DNA of 64,000 bases from Erinaceus europaeus (Eukaryota; Chordata; Mammalia; Eulipotyphla; Erinaceidae). Both the position numbers and the translations under genes were made by a program. Within the stretch, counting starts at the first letter, position 1. Each line of letters opens with the position of its first letter. This document shows, piece by piece, positions 1 to 8,592 of this stretch. The stretch lies in the NCBI RefSeq assembly GCF_950295315.1, contig NC_080175.1, forward strand, positions 84,757,566 to 84,821,565, given 5' to 3'. The notes beneath the pieces were generated by a model. It was not told the origin of the DNA. It did not search any database and saw nothing but the letters and a program-made list of their open reading frames with translations.

Positions 1-944
1 ACACCAGATCTCAGCTTCTTCAGCTATCCTGTCTCATTCATTTAACTTCCCTTCAGAAAAAATCTCAAGGGCACTCTCTAGTAAATTTCCTGAGTAGATA
101 TGTTGATCGTAGTATTGGGGAGCTCAACTAGGAACAAGTGGTGCTAACAATCATCTAGGAAATGGACCACAGATGTGGTTTGAGAGCTGAATAACCTGCC
201 CCTTTACTGGCAGTGACCCAGTCATTGGCAGTAAATGGAGTACTGATAACCCTTGGCTCAAAATACCATTTCAGTCATTAACAACTTTGCCTGAGTATAC
301 CTGGTTCTGTATTGTATTCTTTTTTTTCTCTCCACACATGCATGCAGGCACACACTTAATTTGTTTTATTTTAAATGTCCTCTAATCACTACATAATATC
401 CTGGACTTTAGACAGTAATTATATTTTAATTATACAAGAAAAATAACTTTATAATATTCTTTTACTTTTAATCTGAAATTATCTCATCTGCGTTGAATGA
501 ATGCTAGTGTCTCTCAGTAGAATGTAAGATCCACAGCACATTGGTAGCATTGTCATTCTTGTTTCTCCTTGTAGTTTAAGAACCTAACATAGTTTCTGAC
601 ATATAAAAGTGGCCCAGTACATAATTGTTTCATGAAGAAAGAGTTGATTTACAAAGAGACATATCTAATTCTATTATTCAGTTAAACATGAAAACAAGGG
701 TGATTTTATCATATACCAGCAACTGAGGCAGAATAATGTAACCAGTTTCTGTATCTCTGAAATCAAACTGATTTGGCAATTTACTTTATTATACTATTTT
801 TTTACTATCTTTTATCACACAATTAGTCCTTTTTATATTTTTGACAAATCAGTAAAACTTTATTACACAAATCAAGTCAGGCATTGCATAACTCGCATAG
901 ATTGAGAGAAAATTCTGCTCACAGTCAGAGATTTGCCAGCTATT
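1..944. other. single-copy AT-rich DNA, no gene seen
   Basis: I see no open frame, no recognised repeat and no RNA gene here. There are only short T runs (about 320-330 and 797-803). The stretch could be intronic or intergenic. Confidence 0.5.
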
Positions 945-1520
945 GGCTTTTTATATTATTTTTTCTCACATTTCTTGTGTGATTTAATATTGATTTACAA
1001 GGTTGTAAGATAATAGTGCTATAATTCCATGCAGTTCCCACTACCAGAGTTCTGTGTCCCATTCTTTCCATTGGATGCTTCCCTATTCTTTATTCCTCTG
1101 GGGGTATGGACCAAAATTCTTGATGGGGTGTAGAAGGTGAAAGTTCTGATTTCTGAATTGCTTCTCTGCTGGACATGATTGTTGGGAGGTTGATCTAGAC
1201 CTCCACAGCCTGTTTCTGTCTTTCATTAGTGGGGTAGGACTCTGGAGAGGTGAGGTTCCAGGAAGCATTGGTGAGGTCACCTGCCCAGGGAAGTAAGATG
1301 GCATCATAGTAGCATCTGCAACTTGGCGGCTGAAATGTAGTAAAATGAAACGCAAGACAAATTATTCAATAAACAAGAACCATTAAAAAAAAACAGAGCA
1401 GGTGAAAGTAGAGACCTTAGCATGGAAGGAAGCTGGGAAATCTATTCTCGACAGATTCCTGGGATATGTCTTAGTAATCTTTGCTTGAGCTTAATGGAGG
1501 TGGAATAGAAAAATTGCTTG
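945..1520 (-). mobile_element. L1 3' UTR fragment, antisense
   Basis: The plus strand reads the reverse complement of the L1 3' end seen at 28395-30640 and, in sense, at 7203-7795. Shared landmarks are 'TATAATTCCA', 'CCCACTACCAGAGTTCTG', 'CTCTGGGGGTATGGACC' and 'AGGTGAGGTTCC'. The copy is 5'-truncated and diverged, so it is an old insertion. Any reading frame through it is incidental. Confidence 0.75.
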
Positions 1521-2947
1521 GGAAGACATTGTCAGAGCCAGAGCACGAGTTCTTATAAAGCATGGTTGTTCATTGCAACTTTAGTGATGAATACGTAACT
1601 AATACAGTGAAGCATTTTGGTGAAGAACATTTTACTTATTTTGAGGAGAATGTAACACTGATTGTTAACATTCACGCAAAATGAATCATTTGTTTGCCCT
1701 CATTTCATGCACAGACTTCACTATGACATCAGTGGGAGCATTTTACAACAATAAATATGTGCAAAATAATAAATTACATTCCCTTGTATTAAATTAAAAT
1801 GTGCATACTGGAGAGCCTTCATTTTAAAATTTCATGACAAATGGAAATATGAACACTTTTTTTAAAGGGCTGAAATTATATTCAACTACAAAGTAAAACC
1901 TCCACCTATGACTTTCTTAGAACATTATATTTCCTTTCTTTGTTGTGTGACTCATTGTTCACAAATCTTTAATATCGGTTTTCTTTTTTCCCTGTCAGAG
2001 AGGTGCTGCATGCCATCTGAAAGGATTCTTGGTTAGGTAGCACATATTTAAATTAGTTTTGGTAACTGAACATGTATATAATCATTTGCAAAAAGTACAG
2101 TAAGAGAAATAAAATCATTTAAAAAGCACATTAAAGTAAAAATCCTAACAGCTCTGTTCCCAATATGTAAACGAAATGTAGAACTTCAGCACTAATATTT
2201 TTTTCTGCTGGATGCTGACATATTATTTAAACTGCACCAATATAGAACTTTATTCTGAAATGCTAACCAAGTGCTAGACAGAATAGCACTTTAAACTCAA
2301 TAGTTCTTGAAAAGCTCAGATAAAACCTCCTGATAGCCTTTTATCTCCATCATTTAAACTTCCACTGAAGCTACAAAATGGAATAATCTATTCGTTTTTA
2401 TCACTGTGACACTGTCCAAGTAATCTTAGCCCCGACCTAGGAGTCATCATGAAAATACTGTGCTCTCAATGCTTCTCTAATAATAATGTAGATCATCAGG
2501 TGTTCCTCATATCCTATCATGGGATACTGATGTAGGCATCATGGTGATTGATTTCATCCTGTCATCTTCAGTTTATAGGAAATCCATATAAATCAGTGAG
2601 TATATGAGAACTCATACCTCCCAGGAGTAGCAGATTCACTGCTTCTCAACTGCAAGGAAAAGTAAGGTCAGTAAGAAAGCACTGATGAGGAACTCAGAAA
2701 AAGCATGTCAAGCACAAATTACTTTCTTTGGAGACATACATTGGTTTTTGTTTTTCCTATCTCAAAATGGTGCATCCAGGTCACAAATATTAATCCTTGG
2801 AAGCAAAATAGAATTGCCTCTCTGAGGTGTTTAGTCTTTTTTTATTCAGATGTGAAAAAAATAATAGAAATGCTCACTACAGGGATATCTGTATCAACAT
2901 CTTTGTATACAGTTTCAGAGAGAATTCAGTTCCTCAGTCAGAAGCTA
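1521..2947. other. single-copy DNA, no gene seen
   Basis: This is AT-rich sequence without a recognised repeat. The last 200 bases run into the L1 ORF1 remnant and may include part of that element's 5' region, but I cannot place the boundary. Confidence 0.4.
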
Positions 2948-2955
2948 GTACAATA

Positions 2956-3360
2956 ATGTTAAGGAGGCCTGGCATCAGGAGACAATCTAGAATAAAGACT
3001 CTGAAAGAAAGTACTAACTATGCCCAGGTAATTAGAGAACTGAAAGCTGAAATAGCTGAGCTAAGAGCACAACTGGCTGAACATTTTAACACAGTATCAG
3101 AACAGGGCAACAAAATAGCTGAGCTACAGAAAGCAACAGACGTGAGAGAAAATAGAATAAGTGAGGCAGAAAACAGAATTAGCAAGATTGAGGATGAATT
3201 AGAGAAAACTAAGAAAGAATCAAGAGATCTCAAAAAGAGATTAAGAGATACTGAAAACAATAACAGAGGCATATGGGATGACTTCAAAGGATACATGCAT
3301 TATAGGGATACCATAGGAAAAAAGAGGGAGAGGAAGAAAGCATTCTACAGGACATCTTGA
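2956..3360 (+). pseudogene. L1 ORF1p-like coiled-coil remnant
   Basis: The frame encodes 134 residues from an ATG at 2956. In family terms ORF1p is the trimeric RNA-binding chaperone of the L1 ribonucleoprotein. Residues about 25-110 form a long heptad-type coiled coil rich in E, K, R, I and L, with repeats of the form E-N-R-I-S. Near residue 115 there is an I-W-D...K motif where human ORF1p has I-W-D-Y-V-K at the coiled-coil/RRM junction. The frame then breaks near 3330. The next frame continues plausibly as E-E-S-I-L-Q-D-I-L and stops at 3375-3377. Most of the RRM and C-terminal domain, and all of ORF2, are absent before 3' UTR sequence begins. An upstream extension to 2827 is open but shows no similarity I recognise. 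The alternative is a HAL1-type half-L1. Confidence 0.65.
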
Positions 3361-3377
3361 TTTCCCTGGGTAAATGA

Positions 3378-4020
3378 CCTCAGAAATATGAGCTGAAGTC
3401 TCCCCTCTCCTGAACCCTACCCCACTAAAGAAAGATAGAAACAGACTGGGGATATGTATCTACCTTTCTCTGCCCATGTCTAGTAGTGAAGCAATTAAAG
3501 AAGCTAGACTTTCTACCTTCTGAACCCTATAAAGAATTTTTGTCTACATCTCCAGAGAGATAAAGAATAGGGAAGCTTCCAGTGGAGGGGATAGGATGTG
3601 AAACTATGATGGTGGGAACTATGTGGAATTAATTGTACCCCTATTGTCTTACAATCTTGTTAGGTATTATTGAATCACTATTATTATTATTATTTATTTT
3701 TTGCCTCCAGTGTTATCACTACGAATCCACTGCTCCTGGAGTCTATTTTTCCATTTTATTGCCCTTGTTATTGATATTGCTATTGTTGTTGTTGGATAGA
3801 ACAGAGAGATATCAAGAGAGGAGGGGAAGATAGAGAAGGGGAGAGAAAGACAGACACCTGCAGACATGCTTCACCGCTTGTGAAGTGATCCCCTGGAGGT
3901 GGGGAGCCAGGTGCTGGAACCAGGATCCTTATGCCAGTCCTTGCTCTTCGTGCCGTGTGCACTTAACCCACTGCTTTAATGCCTATCCCCACTATTAAAA
4001 AAAATTAAAGAATTAAAAAA
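3378..4020 (+). mobile_element. L1 3' UTR following ORF1 remnant, split by a SINE
   Basis: Sense-strand L1 3' UTR landmarks follow the ORF1 piece: 'AAAGAAAGATAGAAACAG', 'GGTGGGAACTATGTGGAAT' and 'TTGTACCCCTATTGTCTTA'. The A-rich end is interrupted by an antisense SINE at 3684-3989 and resumes at about 3998-4020. ORF1 and 3' UTR are joined with no ORF2 between them, so the copy is internally deleted or comes from a half-L1 lineage. Confidence 0.65.
3684..3989 (-). mobile_element. SINE-A-long, antisense, inside L1 tail
   Basis: Plus-strand order is the 3' module (TTGCCTCCAG...CTGCTCCTGGAG), the GTTGTTGTTGGATAG linker, the GAGAGGAGGGGAAG body, the CACCTGCAGAC core and a reversed tRNA head ending near 3985. 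The 8-bp repeat CACTATTA flanks it (3676-3683 and 3990-3997) and is the likely TSD. Confidence 0.85.
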
Positions 4021-4260
4021 ACATTGCTCTAGAAATCATACCCTTTTTGATCTCTTGGATTGTAATTAGCACAATGGGATGGATAATGGAAAAGGACACA
4101 TACCCAAAAAATCTTTCACAATTTTGCCCATACTGGAGGAGTAGCTATTTTGTGAGCTAACCTACATGGAGTCTGACAATGTAGCCCTGATTCTTTCAGA
4201 ATAAGGCATTTTAAAAACAGAAAGACCTTTATAGGATATAATTTTTGAACTAGATACGAC
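4021..4260. other. single-copy DNA
   Basis: No repeat or gene is recognised between the L1 A-rich tail and the inverted repeat. Confidence 0.4.
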
Positions 4261-4575
4261 TCAGGCCTCTTTTGGACTGGTTCACAGTGTGACTAGCCCT
4301 CCTCTCTTTCATGCATAGTACCTTTGAAAACTTACCTCTAATCTCAGTACTAATGCAAGCCAGAGCTGTTGGCCTTGTAAATGTATGATTGAAATTGGCA
4401 TACATCTGTCATTCACATAGCTTAGTTCCCTCTCTATACTCTAAAATAAACAAACAAAAAAGGCCATCCACTCTGGCTTGTGTTACTGTTGAGATTAGAG
4501 GTAGGTTTTCAAAGATACTATCCATGAAAGAGAGGAGGGCTAGTGATACTGTGGACTGGTCCAAAAGAGACCTGA
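4261..4575. repeat. long imperfect inverted repeat (116-bp arms)
   Basis: The left arm 4261-4376 and right arm 4460-4575 are reverse complements over 116 bp without gaps, about 17 mismatches by eye (about 85%). They are separated by an 83-bp loop. The arms start TCAGGCCTCTTTTGG and end CCAAAAGAGACCTGA. Neither arm matches the SINE or L1 families in the window. A transcript from either strand could fold into a hairpin of over 100 bp. Possible origins are a foldback DNA transposon/MITE or a local inverted duplication. I see no flanking TSD. Confidence 0.85.
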
Positions 4576-4608
4576 CAAAATATCTCTGATACAGAAACAA
4601 AAGTAGTA

Positions 4609-4969
4609 TTGGGGGTCGGATGGTAGAGCAACGGGTTAAGTGCACATGGCATGAAGCACAAGGATCGGTGTAAGGAACCTGGTTGCAGCCCCCAGCTCCC
4701 CACCTGCCTGCAGGGGAGTAGCTTCACAAGTGGTGAAGCAGGTCTGCAGGTGTTTGTCTTTCTCTCCCCTATCTATCTTCCACTCCTCTCTCGATTTCTC
4801 TCTGTCCTATCCAACAACAACAACATCAGTAACAACAACACTAATAACCACAACAAATATAAAACCAGGGCAACAAAAGGGGGAAAAATGGCCTCCAGGA
4901 GCAGTGGATTCGTGGTGCAGGCACAAGCTCCAGCAATAACCCTGGAGGAAGAAAAGAAAAGAAGAGAAA
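4609..4969 (+). mobile_element. SINE-A-long, full length, with 16-bp TSD
   Basis: The tRNA-like head starts at GGGGGTCGGATGGTAGAGC. The CACCTGC core, CT-rich body, CAACAACAACA linker and the long-form 3' module (GCAGTGGATTCG...ACCCTGGAGG) follow, then a GAAAA-type tail. A perfect 16-bp TSD, AGAAACAAAAGTAGTA, flanks it at 4593-4608 and 4970-4985, which shows L1-type target-primed insertion. Confidence 0.93.
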
Positions 4970-4985
4970 AGAAACAAAAGTAGTA

Positions 4986-5452
4986 ATAAGCCCGTATAAT
5001 TTGTATTATTTACTCTTCTACACAAAATTTCATTTCTTTGTGTTATATTCAGGTAAAGTCCTCAATGCAGATTTAGTCAACATAACTTCCTTTTTCTAAA
5101 GAGCAGTGTTTCCCTGTGAGTGAAAGTGCTAGATAATTTGTGAAAATAAAATGTGTTTAGTATGTGTTGAACCCTTTCTCTTATAAAAAATTGCTAGGGG
5201 TTTTATGAACATGAACATTCATCTTGATTCTTACAAACCCCCTTGACATATTAGTGTTGTTATTATTATCTTTTTTTTTTTTTTTTACAAATAAATGCAT
5301 TAAGGCATGCAAGTTTGCTTGGGTCTTAGATCTGTTTTACTTCAAATTTGTATGAAGTTTATTCAGTGAAACCACTTCCACGTTTAGTTATGCAGAAATT
5401 AGAGCTTGAAATTTTTCAAACTACTAGCTACTTTTTATCACATTAAGATAAA
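4986..5452. other. single-copy DNA, no gene seen
   Basis: AT-rich, with a T run at about 5270-5286. Nothing else is recognised. Confidence 0.4.
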
Positions 5453-5563
5453 ATATAGGGACCAGGTTGTAGAACACCTGGTTGAGCACATATATCACCA
5501 TGCACAAGTACCTGGGTTCAAACCCCTACATGGAGAAAACCCTTGAGCAGTAAACCATTGTTT

Positions 5564-5608
<45 letters not shown>

Positions 5609-5616
5609 TCTCTCTT

Positions 5617-5672
<56 letters not shown>

Positions 5673-5740
5673 ATGATCCCTTGTCCCTCTCAATTTCTTT
5701 CTGTCTCTGTTCAATAAAATTAAAATAAATTTTTTAAGAT
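5453..5740 (+). mobile_element. SINE-B, sense, with internal microsatellite
   Basis: The head reads GGGACCAGGTTGTAGAACACC, the B-box-like core is GGGTTCAAACCCC, and the end is TCTCTGTTCAATAAAATT with an A-rich tail. The CT-rich body has expanded into a (CT)n(TA)n tract at 5566-5673. Confidence 0.8.
5566..5673. repeat. (CT)n followed by (TA)n microsatellite
   Basis: About 80 bp of near-pure CT repeat passes directly into about 25 bp of TA repeat, inside the body of the SINE-B. It is likely length-polymorphic. Confidence 0.95.
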
Positions 5741-5894
5741 GATAAAATACAAAAAATATCTTTTCCAAAGAACTTTAGTAAGGATTGTTGTTATCATCGG
5801 ATTACAGTGTCACATTTCTCCAAGACAGATGTTTGCATACTTAACCCACCACTAAATTGTCATCTCCTTCCTCTGTAGGAGACCTAGGTACCCA

Positions 5895-6250
5895 CCCTCT
5901 TTCATTTTTTAATTATTTTTTTATTAGTGATTCAATATTGATTTACAAAATTGCATGTCAACAGGGCTATAATTCCACACCTTTCCCATCACCAGAGTTT
6001 TGAATGCCAAACCCCTCCATTGAAAACCACCACAGTTCTTCCAAGGTACCAAGCATGGGTTAACCATCATCTCCACAAAGCAAAATGGCCAAAATGGTGC
6101 AGCTCAGCGCCATACTTATGCCCAGAGTTCTGGTATGAATGTGTTGATCTTTCAAACTACGCCCATTATTGCCCCGACCTCATGTGAGCACCCACCTGCA
6201 GATCTTTCAGCTGTAGATGGTGAGTTCATCTGGGCCTCTTGTTGTATTTA
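5895..6250 (-). mobile_element. L1 3' UTR fragment, antisense
   Basis: It begins with reversed L1 tail sequence (TTTATTAGTGATTCAATATT) and continues through 'CTATAATTCCACACC', 'CCCATCACCAGAGTTTTG' and 'AACCACCACAGTTCTTCC'. The last landmarks match the antisense L1 at 59714. The upstream limit is uncertain. Confidence 0.65.
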
Positions 6251-6721
6251 TTTGTTGTTTTAATAGTGGAAAGGCCAAATCCCTGTTACTCCATGGCCAT
6301 GCCTCCCAGAAGTCCCCTCTTTCGATCTTCATTGACCTCCTCACTCTGTGTCCATGAAAATGTTGGAAAAGATCATAGTTTATTAATGTGTCACCCTGGA
6401 TCTTTCCCTTGTTTTGTTTTTAAGCCCTACTTTTTAGCGAGATCACCTGGCATTTGCCTTTCAAAATAGGGCAAAACAAAGTGGAAAAAAAGCATATTTC
6501 CTAATATTGAATTTTTATATAACAAAACCTTTGCCATTAGTAAAACTAGCCACTGAGTCTAAACTAGGTTGAAGTAAGTACTAAAACTAGTTTCTTTGTA
6601 AGACTATTTCTGGGGGGAGCTGAAAGGTTCACCTGTAAACTGCGCCTTCTTTGTTTTGCAGCTTGGCCCTGCTACACTGGAGTAAACTTTAATGTTGTGG
6701 TAACTTGCTCTCTCTCTCTCT
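6251..6721. other. unassigned DNA
   Basis: No gene is recognised. The first part may still belong to the antisense L1 3' UTR. The rest is AT-rich single-copy DNA with a short CT run at 6708-6721. Confidence 0.35.
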
Positions 6722-7011
6722 TTTTAATTTTTTGAATATTTATTTATTTATTCCCTTTTGTTTCCCTTGCTTTATTGTTGTAGTTATTGTCCAACAAGGT
6801 GTCATCCTTGTTGGATAGGACAGAGAGAAATGGAGACAGGAGGGGAAGACAGAGAGAGGGAGAGAAAGACAGACACTTGCAGGCCTGGTTCACTATCTGT
6901 GCAGTGATTCCCCTGCAGGTGGGAAGCCTGGGCTTTGACCCAGGGTCCTTACGCAGGTCCTTGCGCTTTGTGCCACATGCGCTTAACCCGCTGAGCTACC
7001 GCCCAACTCCC
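6722..7011 (-). mobile_element. SINE-A, antisense, full length
   Basis: Reversed A-rich tail (TATTTATTTATTCCC), linker with GTTGGATAGGACAGAGAG, body, CCCCTGCAGGTGGG core, then the reversed head ending CGCTTAACCCGCTGAGCTACC. The reversed A-box and B-box are intact enough to recognise. Confidence 0.9.
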
Positions 7012-7021
7012 CTCTCTTTCT

Positions 7022-7154
7022 TTTTTTTAACCTTCAGGGCTTGGTGCCAGCACTATAAATAAACTGCTCCTGGAAGCTATTTTTTTTCCATTTTACTGGA
7101 TAGAACACAGATAAATTGAGAAAAGAGGGAAGGGGAAGGTAAAGAGGGAGGAAG

Positions 7155-7155
<1 letters not shown>
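7022..7155 (-). mobile_element. SINE-A-long fragment, antisense, head lost
   Basis: Only the 3' module and the start of the body are present (CTTCAGGGCTTGGTGCC...ACTGCTCCTGGAAG...GGATAGAACACAGA). The tRNA head is missing and the sequence runs into (AT)n. Confidence 0.75.

Positions 7156-7202
<47 letters not shown>
7156..7202. repeat. (AT)n microsatellite
   Basis: Near-perfect AT dinucleotide tract between a truncated SINE and the L1 3' end. Confidence 0.95.
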
Positions 7203-7206
<4 letters not shown>

Positions 7207-7795
7207 ACTAGTATCGTATAGCCACAGGCCCTTTGGAATATAACTAAAATATGCCTACTAACTATCTACAAAATGGAGGACCCCCCCCCCCCAACTCTTC
7301 ATCTGCACTATTCCAGCCCTTAGGTCCATGACTGGTCAACAATTTGTTTGGCTTTGTATGTTAACTCTCTTGTCAACCACCAGGTTCCAGATGCTACCAT
7401 GATGCTGACCAGACTTCCCTGGACAGACAACCCCATCAATGTGTCCTGGAGCTCCACTTCCCCAGAGACCTTCCTCACTAGGGAAAGAGAGAGACAGGCT
7501 GGGAGTATGGATCGACCTGTCAACACCCATGTTCAGTGGGGAAGCAATTACAAAAGCCAGACCTTCAACTTTTTGCATCCTACAATGACCTTGGGTCCAT
7601 ACTCCCAGAGGGTTAAAGAATAGGAAAGCTATCAGGGGAAGGGAGGGGATACAGAGTTCTGGTGGTAGGAATTGTGTGGAGTTGTACCCCTCTTATCTCT
7701 TATCCTATGGTTTAGTCAATGTTTCCTTTTTATAAAAAAAAAAAAAAAAAAGAAAGAAAGAAAAGCAAAAATAATCTACATCTACAAAGTAAAAA
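7203..7795 (+). mobile_element. L1 3' UTR, sense, 5'-truncated, with A-rich tail
   Basis: Landmarks in order: CTAGTATCGTATAGCC, GGAGGACCC with a 12-C run (7281-7292), GTTCCAGATGCTACCATGATG, GGGAAAGAGAGAGACAGGC, GGGGAAGCAATTAC, GGTCCATACTCCCAGAGGG, GGAGTTGTACCCCTCTTAT, then poly-A from about 7734. It is collinear with the copy at 54244-55066 (about 90% by eye). It has no protein-coding meaning. Confidence 0.88.
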
Positions 7796-7810
7796 AAAAA
7801 AAAAAAGAAC

Positions 7811-7955
7811 AAGAAAGATAGATACTTGCAGACCTGCTTCACTGGTTCAGAAGTGTCTGCCCTGCAGGTGGGGAGCTGGGTGTTAGAATTCAGATCCTGG
7901 CATACTTTTGCATACTTGGCACCATATGTGCTTAACCGTGCCACTGCCCAGCCCT
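7811..7955 (-). mobile_element. SINE-A fragment, antisense
   Basis: The core and reversed head are present (ACTTGCAGACCTGCTTCACTGG...CCCTGCAGGTGGGGAGCTGGG...GTGCTTAACC). The body and tail are largely lost in the A-rich sequence before it. Confidence 0.75.
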
Positions 7956-8039
7956 CTGTTTTTCTTTCTACTTAAGAAATGTCACTCCAATATATTAAAA
8001 AGATTCAGTTTGTCTTTTGAGAAACTTTGAGACATACAA

Positions 8040-8553
8040 TTGATTTCCCCCTCTCATATTAATTAACTACTGATTTATATGTCTACATTTTGCTAGGAGT
8101 GTACATAAACACCATTCCCACCACCAAAGGACTGTGACCCATGGCTCCCGCCCACTCCCACCCCCCACTGGCCCAGGAAGCTACATGTCTACCCCTCACC
8201 ACTGGGTTTTTACTTTGGTGCCCTACTTACAATTTGATCAGGTCCTGCTTTTAGTTTCCCTTTCAGATCTTCTAAGTCAGCTTCTGTTAATGAGTGGGAT
8301 CATCCCATACTCATCTTTATCTTTCTGACTTAACGCCCATGTTCAGCGGGGAAGCAATTACAGAAACCAGACCTTCTACCTTCTGCAACCCTCAACGACC
8401 CTGGGTCCATGCTCCCAGAGGGCTAGATAATGGGAAGGCTATCATGGGAGGGGGTGGGTTATGGGGATTGGGTGGTGGGAATTGTGTGGAGTTGTACCCC
8501 TCCTACCTTATGCTTTTGTTCACTAATCCTTTCTTAAATAAAAAATTTAAAAA

Positions 8554-8590
<37 letters not shown>

Positions 8591-8592
8591 AA
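8040..8592 (+). mobile_element. L1 3' end with inverted 5' part (twin priming)
   Basis: 8333-8592 is sense L1 3' UTR (CGCCCATGTTCAGCGGGG to AATAAAAAATTT and an (AAAT)n tail at 8556-8590). About 8040-8332 is more proximal L1 3' UTR in reverse orientation (CACCATTCCCACCACC... CTTCTGTTAATGAGTGGGAT...TCTTTCTGACTTA). The middle of the UTR is missing at the junction. This is the arrangement left by twin priming. Confidence 0.75.

Noticed and set aside
1083..1355. 90-codon minus-strand open frame
   Set aside because: It lies wholly in antisense L1 3' UTR. The same pseudo-protein recurs at 7348, 20093, 28519 and 54663 because the repeat recurs, not because it is coding.
4651..4983. 110-codon plus-strand frame
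   Set aside because: It runs through the SINE at 4609-4969. The N-rich part is the translated CAA linker.
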